From a virus, in IMG/VR virus record IMGVR_UViG_3300048919_000420, positions 1 through 20,409 of that record: DNA of 20,409 nt. One strand, given 5' to 3'. The notes under the pieces are model-generated. The model saw nothing but the letters and a program-made list of their open reading frames with translations. It had not been told where the DNA came from and searched no databases. This document shows positions 7,051-14,857 of the stretch, one piece after another (position 1 is the stretch's first letter; each line of letters opens with the position of its first letter). The position numbers were made by a program, and so were the translations under genes.

Positions 7051-9312
7051 CTATAGGTTGTCGGCAGGGGTGGCGGTCTCGATCCCCTGCATGCCGCGCG
7101 ACGGGTCCTGAGGGATGGGCGGGAATGAAGGGCTGGTGTTCTCGCGCACCTGGCCAATGTCGCCGGCCGCGCCCGGCCCGCCAGACTGAGGCGCGGGGCC
7201 ACCGGCAACAACGCCCGGCACCGGAAAGTCCGGATCATCACCACCTGGATTCGGCTTCTGGTAGCCCGCGCCCTGCATGATGGCGTCCGCGATGGGGGCG
7301 ATGGCAGGATTCATGGCGACCTGAGCCCCGCCCTGCATCGCCGAGAAGGCGGCCTGCACGCCCACCTGCACGGCGTCGGCCATCACCTTCTTGATCTGGG
7401 CGTCCGTCAGGCGCTCCTTCATCTCCAACTCCCTCGCCTTCAGCTCGTGGCCGGCCTTCAGCAGCGCGGCCTGCACCTCCTGCTGCACCCGCTGCTCGAT
7501 CTGCTCCGGCGTCTGCTGGCCCGTCGCCGCGCGGATGGCCTCCACCACCTGCTTCTTGCGGGGCAGATCCATCAGGTCGATCAGGAATGGGAGCGCGACC
7601 ACTTGGATATGCTCGGGCAGGGACTTCACCGCCTCGGACAGCGAGCTGAGCTGCTGGCCTCGGAAACTGCTGGTGCTCGGCACGTCCTCCAGAGCGACCT
7701 TCATGCGCGTGCGCAGAACGTCGTTGGACCGATATGCCAGGCCTGTTTCGGGGTCCTCTTCAGCCTTGTTCAGCACCACGGTGCGCGGTGGGTTGAGCAC
7801 GTCGCCCTCGATCACGATGATCTGCTCCTCGTCGCCCATGTCCTCGATGATCAGGGACATCAGCAACTCGCCGACCATCGTGCGCCCGTCCTTGGTGTTG
7901 TCCATCAAATCAGCCATTCCGATTTGGGACTGCTCCACCTGGGTGGTTTCCTGCAGACCGCTGCGCGCGGTGCCGGCCTGGCCCTGCATGGCCGGCGTGA
8001 CGGGGCTGACACGGCCCAGCGCGCGCCGGCTGTCTTCCATCAGCTGCAGGTGCTGGGCGTTGAGCTGGAAGTCGCGCTCCACATCGAATATGCCCCCTTC
8101 CTTCATGTGCTCGGCGTCCAGCACGATGTCGGCGTCCGGGCGGGCCAATTGCTGGCGGATCTGCGCGCTGGTCATCTCCGTTGCGCCCTTGGTGCGTCGA
8201 ACCCGCGTCGAGGCCATGCCCCAACGCAGCTTTGCCATGGTGCTGTTCAGGTTGTCCTGCGGGAAAAGCATGTCGCGCACCAGGCCGAAGGGCATGCCCG
8301 TCTGGTCCTCCCGGTAGCCCCAGAACGGCACATATGGGAAATGCTGATGCGGATAGGGCGTAGGCCCATCATGCAAACAGAAGGGTCCGATCCAGTAGGA
8401 CCGACGCAGCCGCGTGACGGTCTCGCGCGACAGCGTGCCCGCGCCCGAGGCCACGGCCAGGCGGTGCTGCTGGTTGGATTCATCGAACTCGACCACGCGG
8501 CCGCCGCGCAGGCGCAGCACCAGCGCCGACACCCAGCGCCGGTACCAGAGCTCACACAGGCTGAGCTCGTCGGTCTCAGAGCGGTACCAAGCATGCTCGC
8601 GCGGCGTCCAGGCCCGGGACACATCCAGGCCCGGCACCAGACCCGTGGAGTAGCCGCCCTCGCCCAGATAGCCGCCGTATCCGCCAGGGCCTGATGCAGA
8701 GTCCGCGCGCATGATCAGTTCGCGGTGCTTGGGGAATGCCGCCGCGACCCGGTCTTTGCGGATGAAGCGCTCCCGAAGCAGCCAGTGGGCATCGGACAGA
8801 TCAGCCTCCTGCGCCCGGATGTCCCACCAGATTTCATTGCGGTGCACATACCGGCAGCGGTAGGGGTAGGCAAACGGATCGCTGGCCCGCGCGACCTCCA
8901 CCCAGCCCAAGCCCACGCTCACCTGGGGCTTGAAGGCATCGCTGACCGCGCGATCTGCCCGGCTGTGGCGCTCGGCCTGGTTCAACCGGAAGTTGAGCGC
9001 ATCGGCCACATCCTGGCCGCCAGGTTCGCCGTCTGGCGTTACACGCCAGTCCGTCCGCGTCTTGGCCTCGTAGCCGCACACAGATGCAATGGCCGGGCCG
9101 ATGATGTTCTCCTTGGCCGGTGGGATGCCGAAGCGCTTCATGCGCGCAAGCAGTTCGCTGCCCAGTTGGTTGCCGTCGGCATAGTCGGCCTCCATGTCGG
9201 CCTGCCGGCGCCACGGCGGCTGCTCCAGGATGTCATCGATGATGCGGGCATATTCGTGCGGCGTCAGGGCCGCGCCCAGGTCTGCAGTGCTTGGGGGTTT
9301 TGCATAGTTCAT
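7051..9312 (-). CDS. Portal protein (P22-like, podovirus type)
   Basis: This 753-aa protein should form the dodecameric ring through which DNA enters and leaves the capsid. Its N-terminal region (RIIDDILEQPPWRRQADMEADYADGNQ, then RFGIPPAKENIIGPAIASVCGYEAKTRTDW) is typical of P22-type portals. Further hallmarks are VGLGWVEV, YRCRYVHRNEIWWDIRA, and VPFWGYREDQTGMPFGLVRDM before a helical stem region (MAKLRWGMASTRVRR). The C-terminus is a long coiled coil (residues about 620-680) plus a Gly/Pro-rich tail, longer than in siphovirus portals. Start ATG 9312 has GAGG seven bases upstream and lies 9 bases after the large terminase stop. Function is known for the family; identification here is by motif and gene order. 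Confidence 0.85.
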   Translation of the reverse strand: MNYAKPPSTADLGAALTPHEYARIIDDILEQPPWRRQADMEADYADGNQLGSELLARMKRFGIPPAKENIIGPAIASVCGYEAKTRTDWRVTPDGEPGGQDVADALNFRLNQAERHSRADRAVSDAFKPQVSVGLGWVEVARASDPFAYPYRCRYVHRNEIWWDIRAQEADLSDAHWLLRERFIRKDRVAAAFPKHRELIMRADSASGPGGYGGYLGEGGYSTGLVPGLDVSRAWTPREHAWYRSETDELSLCELWYRRWVSALVLRLRGGRVVEFDESNQQHRLAVASGAGTLSRETVTRLRRSYWIGPFCLHDGPTPYPHQHFPYVPFWGYREDQTGMPFGLVRDMLFPQDNLNSTMAKLRWGMASTRVRRTKGATEMTSAQIRQQLARPDADIVLDAEHMKEGGIFDVERDFQLNAQHLQLMEDSRRALGRVSPVTPAMQGQAGTARSGLQETTQVEQSQIGMADLMDNTKDGRTMVGELLMSLIIEDMGDEEQIIVIEGDVLNPPRTVVLNKAEEDPETGLAYRSNDVLRTRMKVALEDVPSTSSFRGQQLSSLSEAVKSLPEHIQVVALPFLIDLMDLPRKKQVVEAIRAATGQQTPEQIEQRVQQEVQAALLKAGHELKARELEMKERLTDAQIKKVMADAVQVGVQAAFSAMQGGAQVAMNPAIAPIADAIMQGAGYQKPNPGGDDPDFPVPGVVAGGPAPQSGGPGAAGDIGQVRENTSPSFPPIPQDPSRGMQGIETATPADNL

Positions 9313-9321
9313 AGCAGTGCC

Positions 9322-10932
9322 TCACGCGCGCCAGTCCGGCGCATCCTCTTCCTCTTCGGGCTCAGCGCGCGCGCCGTACCCATCGTCATTGGGGTTGAAC
9401 AGCCCGCTCTCCTTGGCTTGGGCCCATTGCCGAAGTGCGTCCGCGCCTTCCGTGCAGCCGTTGGACTTGTCGGGTTCATCGATGAACTTGTTCAGCGCCC
9501 GGCTGAATTTCTTGCTGTAGCCGCGCAGGCGCTCCAGGCCGAAGGCACAGGCTTCCCGGTCGAACCAGGCGCCGCGCAGGTGCTTGCGCACCAGGTTGAC
9601 GCCCGTCTGTAGCTCGGTGATGCGCGGCACCACCGTGAATTTCTGTCCAGGCATGAGGGCCTGCAGCTGCTGCTTGGTGGATCGGTTGGTGTCGCCCAAG
9701 CGCTTGTGATTCGCGTCGTGCGGAAGGAAGTGCGCGCCGAACACGTAGCCGAGGCCCTGCAGGTGGCGCACGTAGTGCCGCAGGTCTTCCTCGTGCTCCT
9801 CGTAGTAGTTGATGAAGCGATCCTCGCCGCGCAGGGACTGCATGAACCAGATGGCCGTCCCGTCCGCGCGCCCGATGTCCCAGAAGGTGTAGACGGGCAG
9901 GTCCAGCTCTGGCACCGAGGTGATGCCGCCGCGCTTCGTGAGCGCAACCATGGCCTTGGCGTAGTACCGGCCCGCGCTGGACTGCTGGAATGCCTCGGCC
10001 GGCGTGGACGGGTACTCCTGCCACATGCGCTCAGGCGCGCCGGGGAAGTCCGCTTCCTGGGTGGCCACATACCAGGCCCGCTGCTCCAGATCGATGGCGC
10101 ACTGCATCTCGCCCTCGACCTGGTCGAAATAGTCGTGCTGCTCGCGCGTGACATGGACCAGGCCCGCGTCCATGCGGTAGTTGGGCTCCTGCCACCATGC
10201 ATAGAAGTGGAAGCGATAGTCGCGCGGGCTCAGCTTCTTGTGTGTGTAGTGCAGGGCCTCCGCACGCTGGGACAGGTGGTAGAACTCGCCGTTGGCGCCT
10301 TCGGCCGTGCTCTCGATCACCAGGATGCCCGTGGTGGGCACGGCCGGGATGGAGCCGGTCATCACCTCCTTGGCCTTGTGCGGGAAGCGCGCCGAGATCT
10401 TGCCCAGCTCGGAGACGTGCAGCCGGTGGATGGTGCCAGAGCGCATGGAGGTGGCCACGCGCACGCTGCTGTTGTTGTGGGCGAAAAGCAGTTCTACCGC
10501 ACTATCGCGTGCCAGGGGGAAGCGGTCGCGAATCTCCTCGGGCAGGTTCTCGTAGGCGTACTTCACCTTGTCCCGGAAAATGGCCTCGGCCGCTTCGCGG
10601 TCGTGCGCGATGATGCCGCAGCGCTGATCCGCATTGAATAGCGCGTGGTCCAGCCACAGGATTGCGATCAGGGTGGTGAAGCCGAGCTGCCGCGCCTTCA
10701 GGATGATGTTGCGGTGCCAGAGCCGGCTGATGAACCGCTTCTGCGCGCGATTGGGCCGGAAAGGCATGGTGAAGGTGTCGGCCTCTTCCCCATCCTTGGA
10801 ATCGCCCTTGACCATGATTTTGTACAGGCAGCCGGAGAACAGGCGCCATTCGGGATCACGCAAGCACCGCTCCAGCTCCTCGGGCGTGTCGGGGAGCCGG
10901 TTCAGGGGAGCACTGTGGACGCGCGCGGCCAC
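9322..10932 (-). CDS. Terminase large subunit (packaging ATPase and nuclease)
   Basis: This 536-aa protein pumps DNA into the prohead and cuts the concatemer. The ATPase domain shows a variant Walker A (KARQLGFTT, residues 79-87), an LHVSELGK segment near 171-178 at the Walker B position, and a coupling motif ESTAEG at 207-212. The nuclease domain has the metal-binding aspartates in FWDIGRADGT (D352) and FLPHDANHK (D406). EYPSTPAEAF at 306-315 is also typical of large terminases. The start is GTG 10932, chosen for the AAGGAGG site nine bases upstream; it lies just after the small subunit's TGA. Gene order small terminase-large terminase-portal is canonical. Confidence 0.93.
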   Translation of the reverse strand: MAARVHSAPLNRLPDTPEELERCLRDPEWRLFSGCLYKIMVKGDSKDGEEADTFTMPFRPNRAQKRFISRLWHRNIILKARQLGFTTLIAILWLDHALFNADQRCGIIAHDREAAEAIFRDKVKYAYENLPEEIRDRFPLARDSAVELLFAHNNSSVRVATSMRSGTIHRLHVSELGKISARFPHKAKEVMTGSIPAVPTTGILVIESTAEGANGEFYHLSQRAEALHYTHKKLSPRDYRFHFYAWWQEPNYRMDAGLVHVTREQHDYFDQVEGEMQCAIDLEQRAWYVATQEADFPGAPERMWQEYPSTPAEAFQQSSAGRYYAKAMVALTKRGGITSVPELDLPVYTFWDIGRADGTAIWFMQSLRGEDRFINYYEEHEEDLRHYVRHLQGLGYVFGAHFLPHDANHKRLGDTNRSTKQQLQALMPGQKFTVVPRITELQTGVNLVRKHLRGAWFDREACAFGLERLRGYSKKFSRALNKFIDEPDKSNGCTEGADALRQWAQAKESGLFNPNDDGYGARAEPEEEEDAPDWRA

Positions 10933-10936
10933 AGCC

Positions 10937-11908
10937 TCAATCCTCCTTGTCCGTCGGGTCTTGCTTCACCTGCAGCGTGGAGCCCGAGCGCGGGCCCGTG
11001 CGCTCAGGGTCATCTGCAATCGGTGCGAAGCCGTTGCCGTTCTCCTTGGAGATGCGATGCAACAGCGCAGCCAGCGGGTCCGACTTCTGCTGGTTGTCCT
11101 TCTCGTACAGGCCCAGGTACTTCCACAGCTTCTCGGCAAAGGCCTCCTTGCTGTGCATCAGGACCTGCAGCCCTTCCTTGGTGCGCTTCACGCCGGCATA
11201 GAGCTGGACTGCGGCCGGGCTCAGGGTTCGAGTGTCCTTGATGACCTCGCGCGCATATCCATCGCCAACGCATGCAGTGCACTCCGGGTGCGGCTGCCGA
11301 TGGGGATTGAAGCCAATGCCGCCTTCTTCATCGAAATCCGCGGGCGCCTTGCCTTCAGCGCGCCATGCTTCGCGTGCATGGTTCATCTCGCTGACGGTGC
11401 GCTGGTAGCGGAAGTTCTCACCCCAGCAATGGCGGCAGCATGCGACCTTGGTCTCGATCAGCTCACGCGCATCGGCTGTGGCGATCAGCCAGGCCTGCTG
11501 GAGCATGGCATCAGCAGTGATCTGCGTGCGCTCCTGCTGCTGCTTTCGGGCTTCCGCTATCGAGACTTGGATGTGAGGTTTTGACAGGTTCTCAGAGGCG
11601 ATCTGCCGAGCTGTCTTGACGCTGTAGCCGGCCCGAATCGCCGCTTGGGTTCCATTCAGGTCCACCAGGAATTCATCGATGAACTTCGACTCCCTCGCGG
11701 TCAGTGCCTGTGCGTCTGTTCGCTTAGAGGTGCTGGCCTCTTTGACCGCCGCCTTCTTCAATGCCGGTTTCGCGGTGGTGCTCGGCAGCTTCTTGACCGA
11801 TTGCCGAACAGCGGGCGCAGCAGAGCCTGCGACCTTCTTAGCGGCCGCAGGCTTCTTGGGTGCAGATTTCTTTTGAGGCTCGGACTTGCCGGCAGGACGT
11901 TGTGCCAT
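10937..11908 (-). CDS. Terminase small subunit with basic tail and Cys zinc-binding-like insert
   Basis: This 323-aa protein recognises phage DNA for packaging. Residues 69-113 match the Terminase_2 HTH domain (LTARESKFIDEFLVDLNGTQ, AAIRAGYSVKTARQIA, ENLSKPHIQ). Two additions are unusual. Residues 1-65 form a Lys/Ala/Pro-rich, histone-H1-like tail, and residues 157-213 contain CCRHC and CTAC pairs that look like a zinc-ribbon-type metal site. The C-terminal third is helical (EAFAEKLWKYLGLYEKD). Start ATG 11908 lacks a strong ribosome site. It is the first gene of the head operon; no convincing promoter was found directly upstream, so transcription may come from the early operon or the upstream C92 gene. 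Confidence 0.88.
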   Translation of the reverse strand: MAQRPAGKSEPQKKSAPKKPAAAKKVAGSAAPAVRQSVKKLPSTTAKPALKKAAVKEASTSKRTDAQALTARESKFIDEFLVDLNGTQAAIRAGYSVKTARQIASENLSKPHIQVSIAEARKQQQERTQITADAMLQQAWLIATADARELIETKVACCRHCWGENFRYQRTVSEMNHAREAWRAEGKAPADFDEEGGIGFNPHRQPHPECTACVGDGYAREVIKDTRTLSPAAVQLYAGVKRTKEGLQVLMHSKEAFAEKLWKYLGLYEKDNQQKSDPLAALLHRISKENGNGFAPIADDPERTGPRSGSTLQVKQDPTDKED

Positions 11909-11975
11909 CGCCCAAGTGTTCCGGCCTGCTCGACTAGCGTCGAACCCTAGCCAGAGAAGGCTGTCTCAAGCAAGC

Positions 11976-12000
11976 CGCCGAAAATAAATCGGCGATTTTT
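11976..12000 (+). terminator. Rho-independent terminator-like hairpin, plus orientation
   Basis: CGCCGA and TCGGCG pair around a 7-base AAATAAA loop, followed by ATTTTT on the plus strand. The neighbouring genes are all on the minus strand, where the stem is followed by GCTTGCTTG, so it would terminate antisense transcripts, not the head operon. The AT-rich loop and tract belong to the edge of the low-GC island at 12028-12666. Confidence 0.45.
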
Positions 12001-12027
12001 CGATGATAAGCCCGTCTTCAATTGCAC

Positions 12028-12666
12028 TCAAAGCGAGGTTCGGAAATGATCTTCTTCCGGAACCTTATAACCATCGTCTCGTATCAAATAACCCTGAAAA
12101 AACCCAAATACTTTATCTAGACCTATTTTGCTAGGATAAATCGTTTCTGGAGACAAGACAATCTCCGCTGACTCATCAATTATTCCTACATCAACGAAAG
12201 CGCGAGCAACTAGCTCAGAACAAAAAAAGGCATCATGGCTCGGTCTATCTGGAGGAGCAGATTGCGTAAAGAATCTCTCCAATCTTCCCCTCCAATCCTT
12301 CTCTAGACTTCTTATCTTATCTGGTGCACCCTTTAAACCATCTCTATTGAATTTCTTCCCATCGTGGGCAATAGCAAATTGCTCAAGTAATTGAAGTCTT
12401 CGCGCACTCCATGTCAAAGATGCTCGAAGCACAGCCAAATGATCATACTCATCAAAGAGCGAAGACAGCTCTATAATGTGAACTCCTGATCCAGAGGCAT
12501 CCAACACTCTCCCTTCGGATATTGCGATAGATGCATGTGAGTATCCAATTGGCTGGCTATATATTTCCTCAGACATTATTGAAGCATAAGCTAAAAGCAC
12601 GTCCCCAGGAAGAACGTCAGTTGTCTTTAAGATAATTGCCTCATTGTCTGGAAGTGGGTAATCCAT
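12028..12666 (-). CDS. Permuted papain-fold hydrolase, YiiX/C92-like, AT-rich moron gene
   Basis: This 212-aa protein resembles the NlpC/P60-related YaeF/YiiX (C92, PF05708) family, in which the catalytic His precedes the Cys. LPGDVLLAYAS leads to IGYSHASIAI with the likely catalytic His44, then GRVLDASGSGVHII, a HDGKKFN segment (101-107), and AFFCSELVARAF with the likely nucleophile Cys149. No signal peptide is seen, so it should act in the cytoplasm; substrates in this family are amide, thioester or lipid-linked bonds, and here unknown. The gene is much poorer in GC than its neighbours (three counted 60-base lines: 20, 22 and 29 G+C, against 42 in a line at 15121), which points to recent transfer. 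It has its own upstream gap with possible promoter. A role in lysogeny or phage exclusion is inference. Confidence 0.75.
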   Translation of the reverse strand: MDYPLPDNEAIILKTTDVLPGDVLLAYASIMSEEIYSQPIGYSHASIAISEGRVLDASGSGVHIIELSSLFDEYDHLAVLRASLTWSARRLQLLEQFAIAHDGKKFNRDGLKGAPDKIRSLEKDWRGRLERFFTQSAPPDRPSHDAFFCSELVARAFVDVGIIDESAEIVLSPETIYPSKIGLDKVFGFFQGYLIRDDGYKVPEEDHFRTSL

Positions 12667-12686
12667 GCGTCTATTCTTGCGTTACA

Positions 12687-12700
12687 GTGCAGAACTGCAC
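12687..12700. promoter_or_regulatory. 14-bp dyad GTGCAG-AA-CTGCAC upstream of the C92 gene
   Basis: A perfect 6+6 palindrome with a 2-base centre lies 21 bases before the C92 start codon, downstream of the candidate promoter. Size and place suit an operator for an HTH dimer. As RNA the loop would be too small for a tight hairpin. Confidence 0.4.
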
Positions 12701-12703
12701 CAC

Positions 12704-12736
12704 CATATATCTTCGCAAAAAAAGATCGATTGTCAA
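12704..12736 (-). promoter_or_regulatory. Possible promoter of the C92 gene
   Basis: The minus strand has a perfect -35 hexamer TTGACA (12731-12736). The best -10 (TATATG, 12704-12709) is 21 bases away, longer than ideal; other frames of the AT-rich stretch match less well. A T7 run lies in the spacer. A separate promoter would allow expression from a prophage, but the spacing leaves doubt. Confidence 0.35.
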
Positions 12737-12756
12737 GCGCCAATTCCACAGTCCAC

Positions 12757-13302
12757 TCAGGGCGCAATCCCCAGGAGTAAATCCCCCTGTCGGGAGTCAT
12801 GTCTGTTGGAATTCTTCAATGCTTTGACCTCTTTCTCCAGCGCCCGCCGCTTCGCCACCTCTTCCAACAACTGGTCCTGTAATTCCGTGACGCGTGTCAG
12901 CGCCGTGTGTTCCAGGGCCACGCCCGCCAAGCCTTGGCCAAGGCGCGCGGCCTCAGGGCGGACGAGGTGCAACACATGCTCACCGATCTCCAGCATAGTC
13001 CGGCCATCGTTGAGGTGCACGATGACGACATCCCGCGCCGGCCCATGCTGGTGCACCGGGCGGTAGCACTGCTTTACCGCCGCAATCATTCCCTCGCCGC
13101 GCAGCACCTTGATGCGGTCGTCCACAGTGGTGAGGTTCAGGCCCGTCATCTTGTGGATGCGGTCGCGCGTGGGCTCTTCCCCTGCCTCATGCAGCTGACG
13201 GATCGCCTCGTAGACCTGCGTCAGCGTGGGCACGGCCTCGACCGCGCCCGTGTCCGGATTGCCGCCGGCTGTCTTATGGATTGTGCTGGTGGCTTGGGTC
13301 AT
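12757..13302 (-). CDS. Winged-helix DNA-binding protein with C-terminal coiled coil
   Basis: This 181-aa protein is the last gene of the early operon. Residues about 25-83 look like a winged helix (TLTQVYEAIRQLHEAGEEPT, DRIHKMTGLNLTTVDDRIKV, LRGEGMIAAVKQCYRPV), followed by a strand pair with RDVVIVHLNDGRTMLEIG and a coiled coil from about 138 to 165 (VTELQDQLLEEVAKRRALEKEVKALK). Start ATG 13302 has GGAG nine bases upstream and overlaps the preceding stop as ATGA. As the last early gene before the late head operon it could control late transcription, but that is only positional inference. No family name can be given. Confidence 0.65.
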   Translation of the reverse strand: MTQATSTIHKTAGGNPDTGAVEAVPTLTQVYEAIRQLHEAGEEPTRDRIHKMTGLNLTTVDDRIKVLRGEGMIAAVKQCYRPVHQHGPARDVVIVHLNDGRTMLEIGEHVLHLVRPEAARLGQGLAGVALEHTALTRVTELQDQLLEEVAKRRALEKEVKALKNSNRHDSRQGDLLLGIAP

Positions 13303-13826
13303 GCGGTTTCACTCCAGAGTGGCAGGCGTTGTGGCCATTGGCCGGATTCAAGAATCGTGTGGCGGGTGATGCGGCCCCATTCGAGGCCGTAGTCCCGATG
13401 AGCTTCTCGGCCGCCGTCTACAAGGCGGTATTGGTCATAGGCGACGTGGCAGCCCTCGATGTCGGGGCGCGTGCAGCACAGGGGGAAGCCAGTGCGGTCG
13501 TCGGTCTTGAGCGCGAAGCCTTTGCCCAGGTTCAGATGGGCGTGCTGGCTGTAGTCGCTGATGCCGCACCAGATGCACGGCAGCGCGGCCACGGCGCGGC
13601 GGTAGGCCTCGCATTCCAGGATCTCGGCCTTGGGCACGACCAAGCCCGTGCTGGCGGCACCCATCACCACGATGCTGGTGCATGCCAAGCCGGCAGTGGC
13701 GCGGGCACTGCTCATGGCTCGGGCCGCGCGCTGCGCCAGAAGGTCCTCGCGGTCCTCAACCTGGGCGGCGGATGGCTGCCGGCGGCCAAAGCTGCGGCGG
13801 GGCCAGGTGCTCCGGTTCTGGATCAT
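13299..13826 (-). CDS. HNH-like metal-binding nuclease protein (Ref/DUF968-like)
   Basis: This 175-aa protein has a basic N-terminus and a C-terminal domain in which metal and catalytic ligands can be seen in order: LPCIWCG (CxxC), YSQHAHL (HxH), FPLCCTRPDIEGCH (C and CH). This arrangement is that of HNH-fold proteins such as the Ref/DUF968 phage recombination-associated group. It would nick or cleave DNA during recombination or replication. The start is ATG 13826, overlapping the preceding stop (ATGA) with GGAGGG upstream; the open frame to 14003 is not used because it runs through the previous gene. The neighbouring RuvC-like gene suggests a recombination set. Confidence 0.6.
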   Translation of the reverse strand: MIQNRSTWPRRSFGRRQPSAAQVEDREDLLAQRAARAMSSARATAGLACTSIVVMGAASTGLVVPKAEILECEAYRRAVAALPCIWCGISDYSQHAHLNLGKGFALKTDDRTGFPLCCTRPDIEGCHVAYDQYRLVDGGREAHRDYGLEWGRITRHTILESGQWPQRLPLWSETA

Positions 13827-14080
13827 CGGATGTCGCCCTCCACATCCACCTGCACCAGGAAGCCGTGATCGCCCATCACGCATACACGCGTGGGGCCGTA
13901 CTGCTCCAGGCGGCAGCAGCGGTTTTCCGACCAGACGGAGAAGCGGTAGCGCCCCAAGGCATCGGGGCCTTCGATGCGCTCGCGCATTGCGGCGCCACGC
14001 CACAGGGGCGGGTGCTGGGGCGTGGCACGCACGGGGCCGCGCTGGCCACGGCGCGGAAGGTCGGGGCGGAAATCAAGCAT
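13823..14080 (-). CDS. Small conserved-looking phage protein, unknown function
   Basis: This 85-aa product is read from ATG 14080, preceded by GGGGAGGG and overlapping the DUF4406 gene by 8 bases; its own stop overlaps the next start. The C-terminal half is a tidy beta-rich sequence (RYRFSVWSENRCCRLEQYG, TRVCVMGDHGFLVQVDVEGD) with a CC pair, suggesting a small folded domain. A longer frame from 14203 only overprints the DUF4406 gene. I do not recognise it. The overlapping starts and stops on both sides are the main reason to believe it is real. Confidence 0.55.
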   Translation of the reverse strand: MLDFRPDLPRRGQRGPVRATPQHPPLWRGAAMRERIEGPDALGRYRFSVWSENRCCRLEQYGPTRVCVMGDHGFLVQVDVEGDIR

Positions 14081-14393
14081 GGGCGCCGCCCTCCCCTGCG
14101 CTGGCATCGAAGTCCTGCACCTCCATGCCCAGATCCAGGGCCAGCCCGTGCTCCACGCGCGCACCCTTGGAGCCGCGCCATCCCGGCAGCATGTAGACCG
14201 CATCGCAGGTGCACAGCTGCGGCAGCGCCAGACGCATGTAGCCGGCCCAGCTTCCGCATGCTGGCGCGGGGTTCTCGGCCGGGTTCTCGACGTGGTGGCC
14301 CTGCGCGCGCAGCGTGGCGGCCGCGCGGTTGAAGGCCGGGTAGTTGAACTCGGGCAGGCCTGTCATCGGGCCAGCGATGTAGATGCGCTTCAT
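14073..14393 (-). CDS. DUF4406 protein, nucleoside 2-deoxyribosyltransferase-like
   Basis: This 106-aa protein begins KRIYIAGPMTGLPEFNYPAF, the hallmark of DUF4406, a small Rossmann-like group related to nucleoside 2-deoxyribosyltransferases. The segment RGSKGARVEHGLALDLGMEV holds the conserved Glu that acts as nucleophile in the enzyme relatives, and CDAVYMLPGW lies before it. It may act on nucleosides or nucleotides, perhaps in DNA modification or nucleotide salvage; activity of DUF4406 itself is not established to my knowledge. Start ATG 14393 (GGAGGG upstream) overlaps the RuvC-like stop. It is an early gene, in line with nucleotide metabolism during replication. Confidence 0.8.
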   Translation of the reverse strand: MKRIYIAGPMTGLPEFNYPAFNRAAATLRAQGHHVENPAENPAPACGSWAGYMRLALPQLCTCDAVYMLPGWRGSKGARVEHGLALDLGMEVQDFDASAGEGGAHA

Positions 14394-14857
14394 GGCCGGG
14401 CCCTCCGGAAGGACCACGCGATCATTGCGGCGTCACGCTGGTGCTGATTGCTGCGGCCAGCCCAGCCGGTCAGGCGGCTGAATGTGGCGGCATCGATCTT
14501 TGCGCCGTGGGCACTGCCGGCCTTGGCGCTGGGTGCCAGGCCGAAGCAGGCAATGCCGAGGCTGGCGCACAGGGTCTCGATGAGCACGCACCATGCATCG
14601 ATCTCGCCCACGTTGCGCGCCATCTTGGCCCGAGCTGCAGCGCTGCCCTGGCCGGTCCAGGTCCTGCGCGCCTTGCGGCTGTCCTCGAAGATCACCAGCG
14701 TGGGCGCCCTGCCCTGCAGCGTCTGCAGGATCTGCGCTGGAGCAATCTCCTCCAGCGCCTGCAGCTGGCCATCCACGATCCAGGCCAGCCCGGTGTGCTT
14801 GCCCGGGTCCATGCCCAGAACCGTGATCGGGCCCTGGTGGCCAGCAGGCACCGTCAC
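14390..14857 (-). CDS. RuvC-like (RNase H-fold) Holliday junction nuclease
   Basis: This 155-aa protein shows the RuvC/RNase H-fold acidic residues in order: Asp17 in VLGMDPGKHTGLAW, Glu58 in LVIFEDS, and His139/Asp142 in NQHQRDAAMIAW. Length is close to RuvC. It would resolve branched DNA made during phage recombination and before packaging. I place the start at GTG 14857, which overlaps the stop of the 75-aa gene as GTGA. No ribosome site is visible, so translation must be coupled. The frame stays open to 15055, but that part would be Gly/Ala/Arg-rich overprint of the neighbour. It lies beside DUF4406 and HNH-like genes. Confidence 0.75.
   Translation of the reverse strand: MTVPAGHQGPITVLGMDPGKHTGLAWIVDGQLQALEEIAPAQILQTLQGRAPTLVIFEDSRKARRTWTGQGSAAARAKMARNVGEIDAWCVLIETLCASLGIACFGLAPSAKAGSAHGAKIDAATFSRLTGWAGRSNQHQRDAAMIAWSFRRARP

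Noticed and set aside
12701-12759. Terminator at the end of the early operon (T7 run after the 181-aa gene)
   Set aside because: No convincing GC stem precedes the T run on the minus strand.
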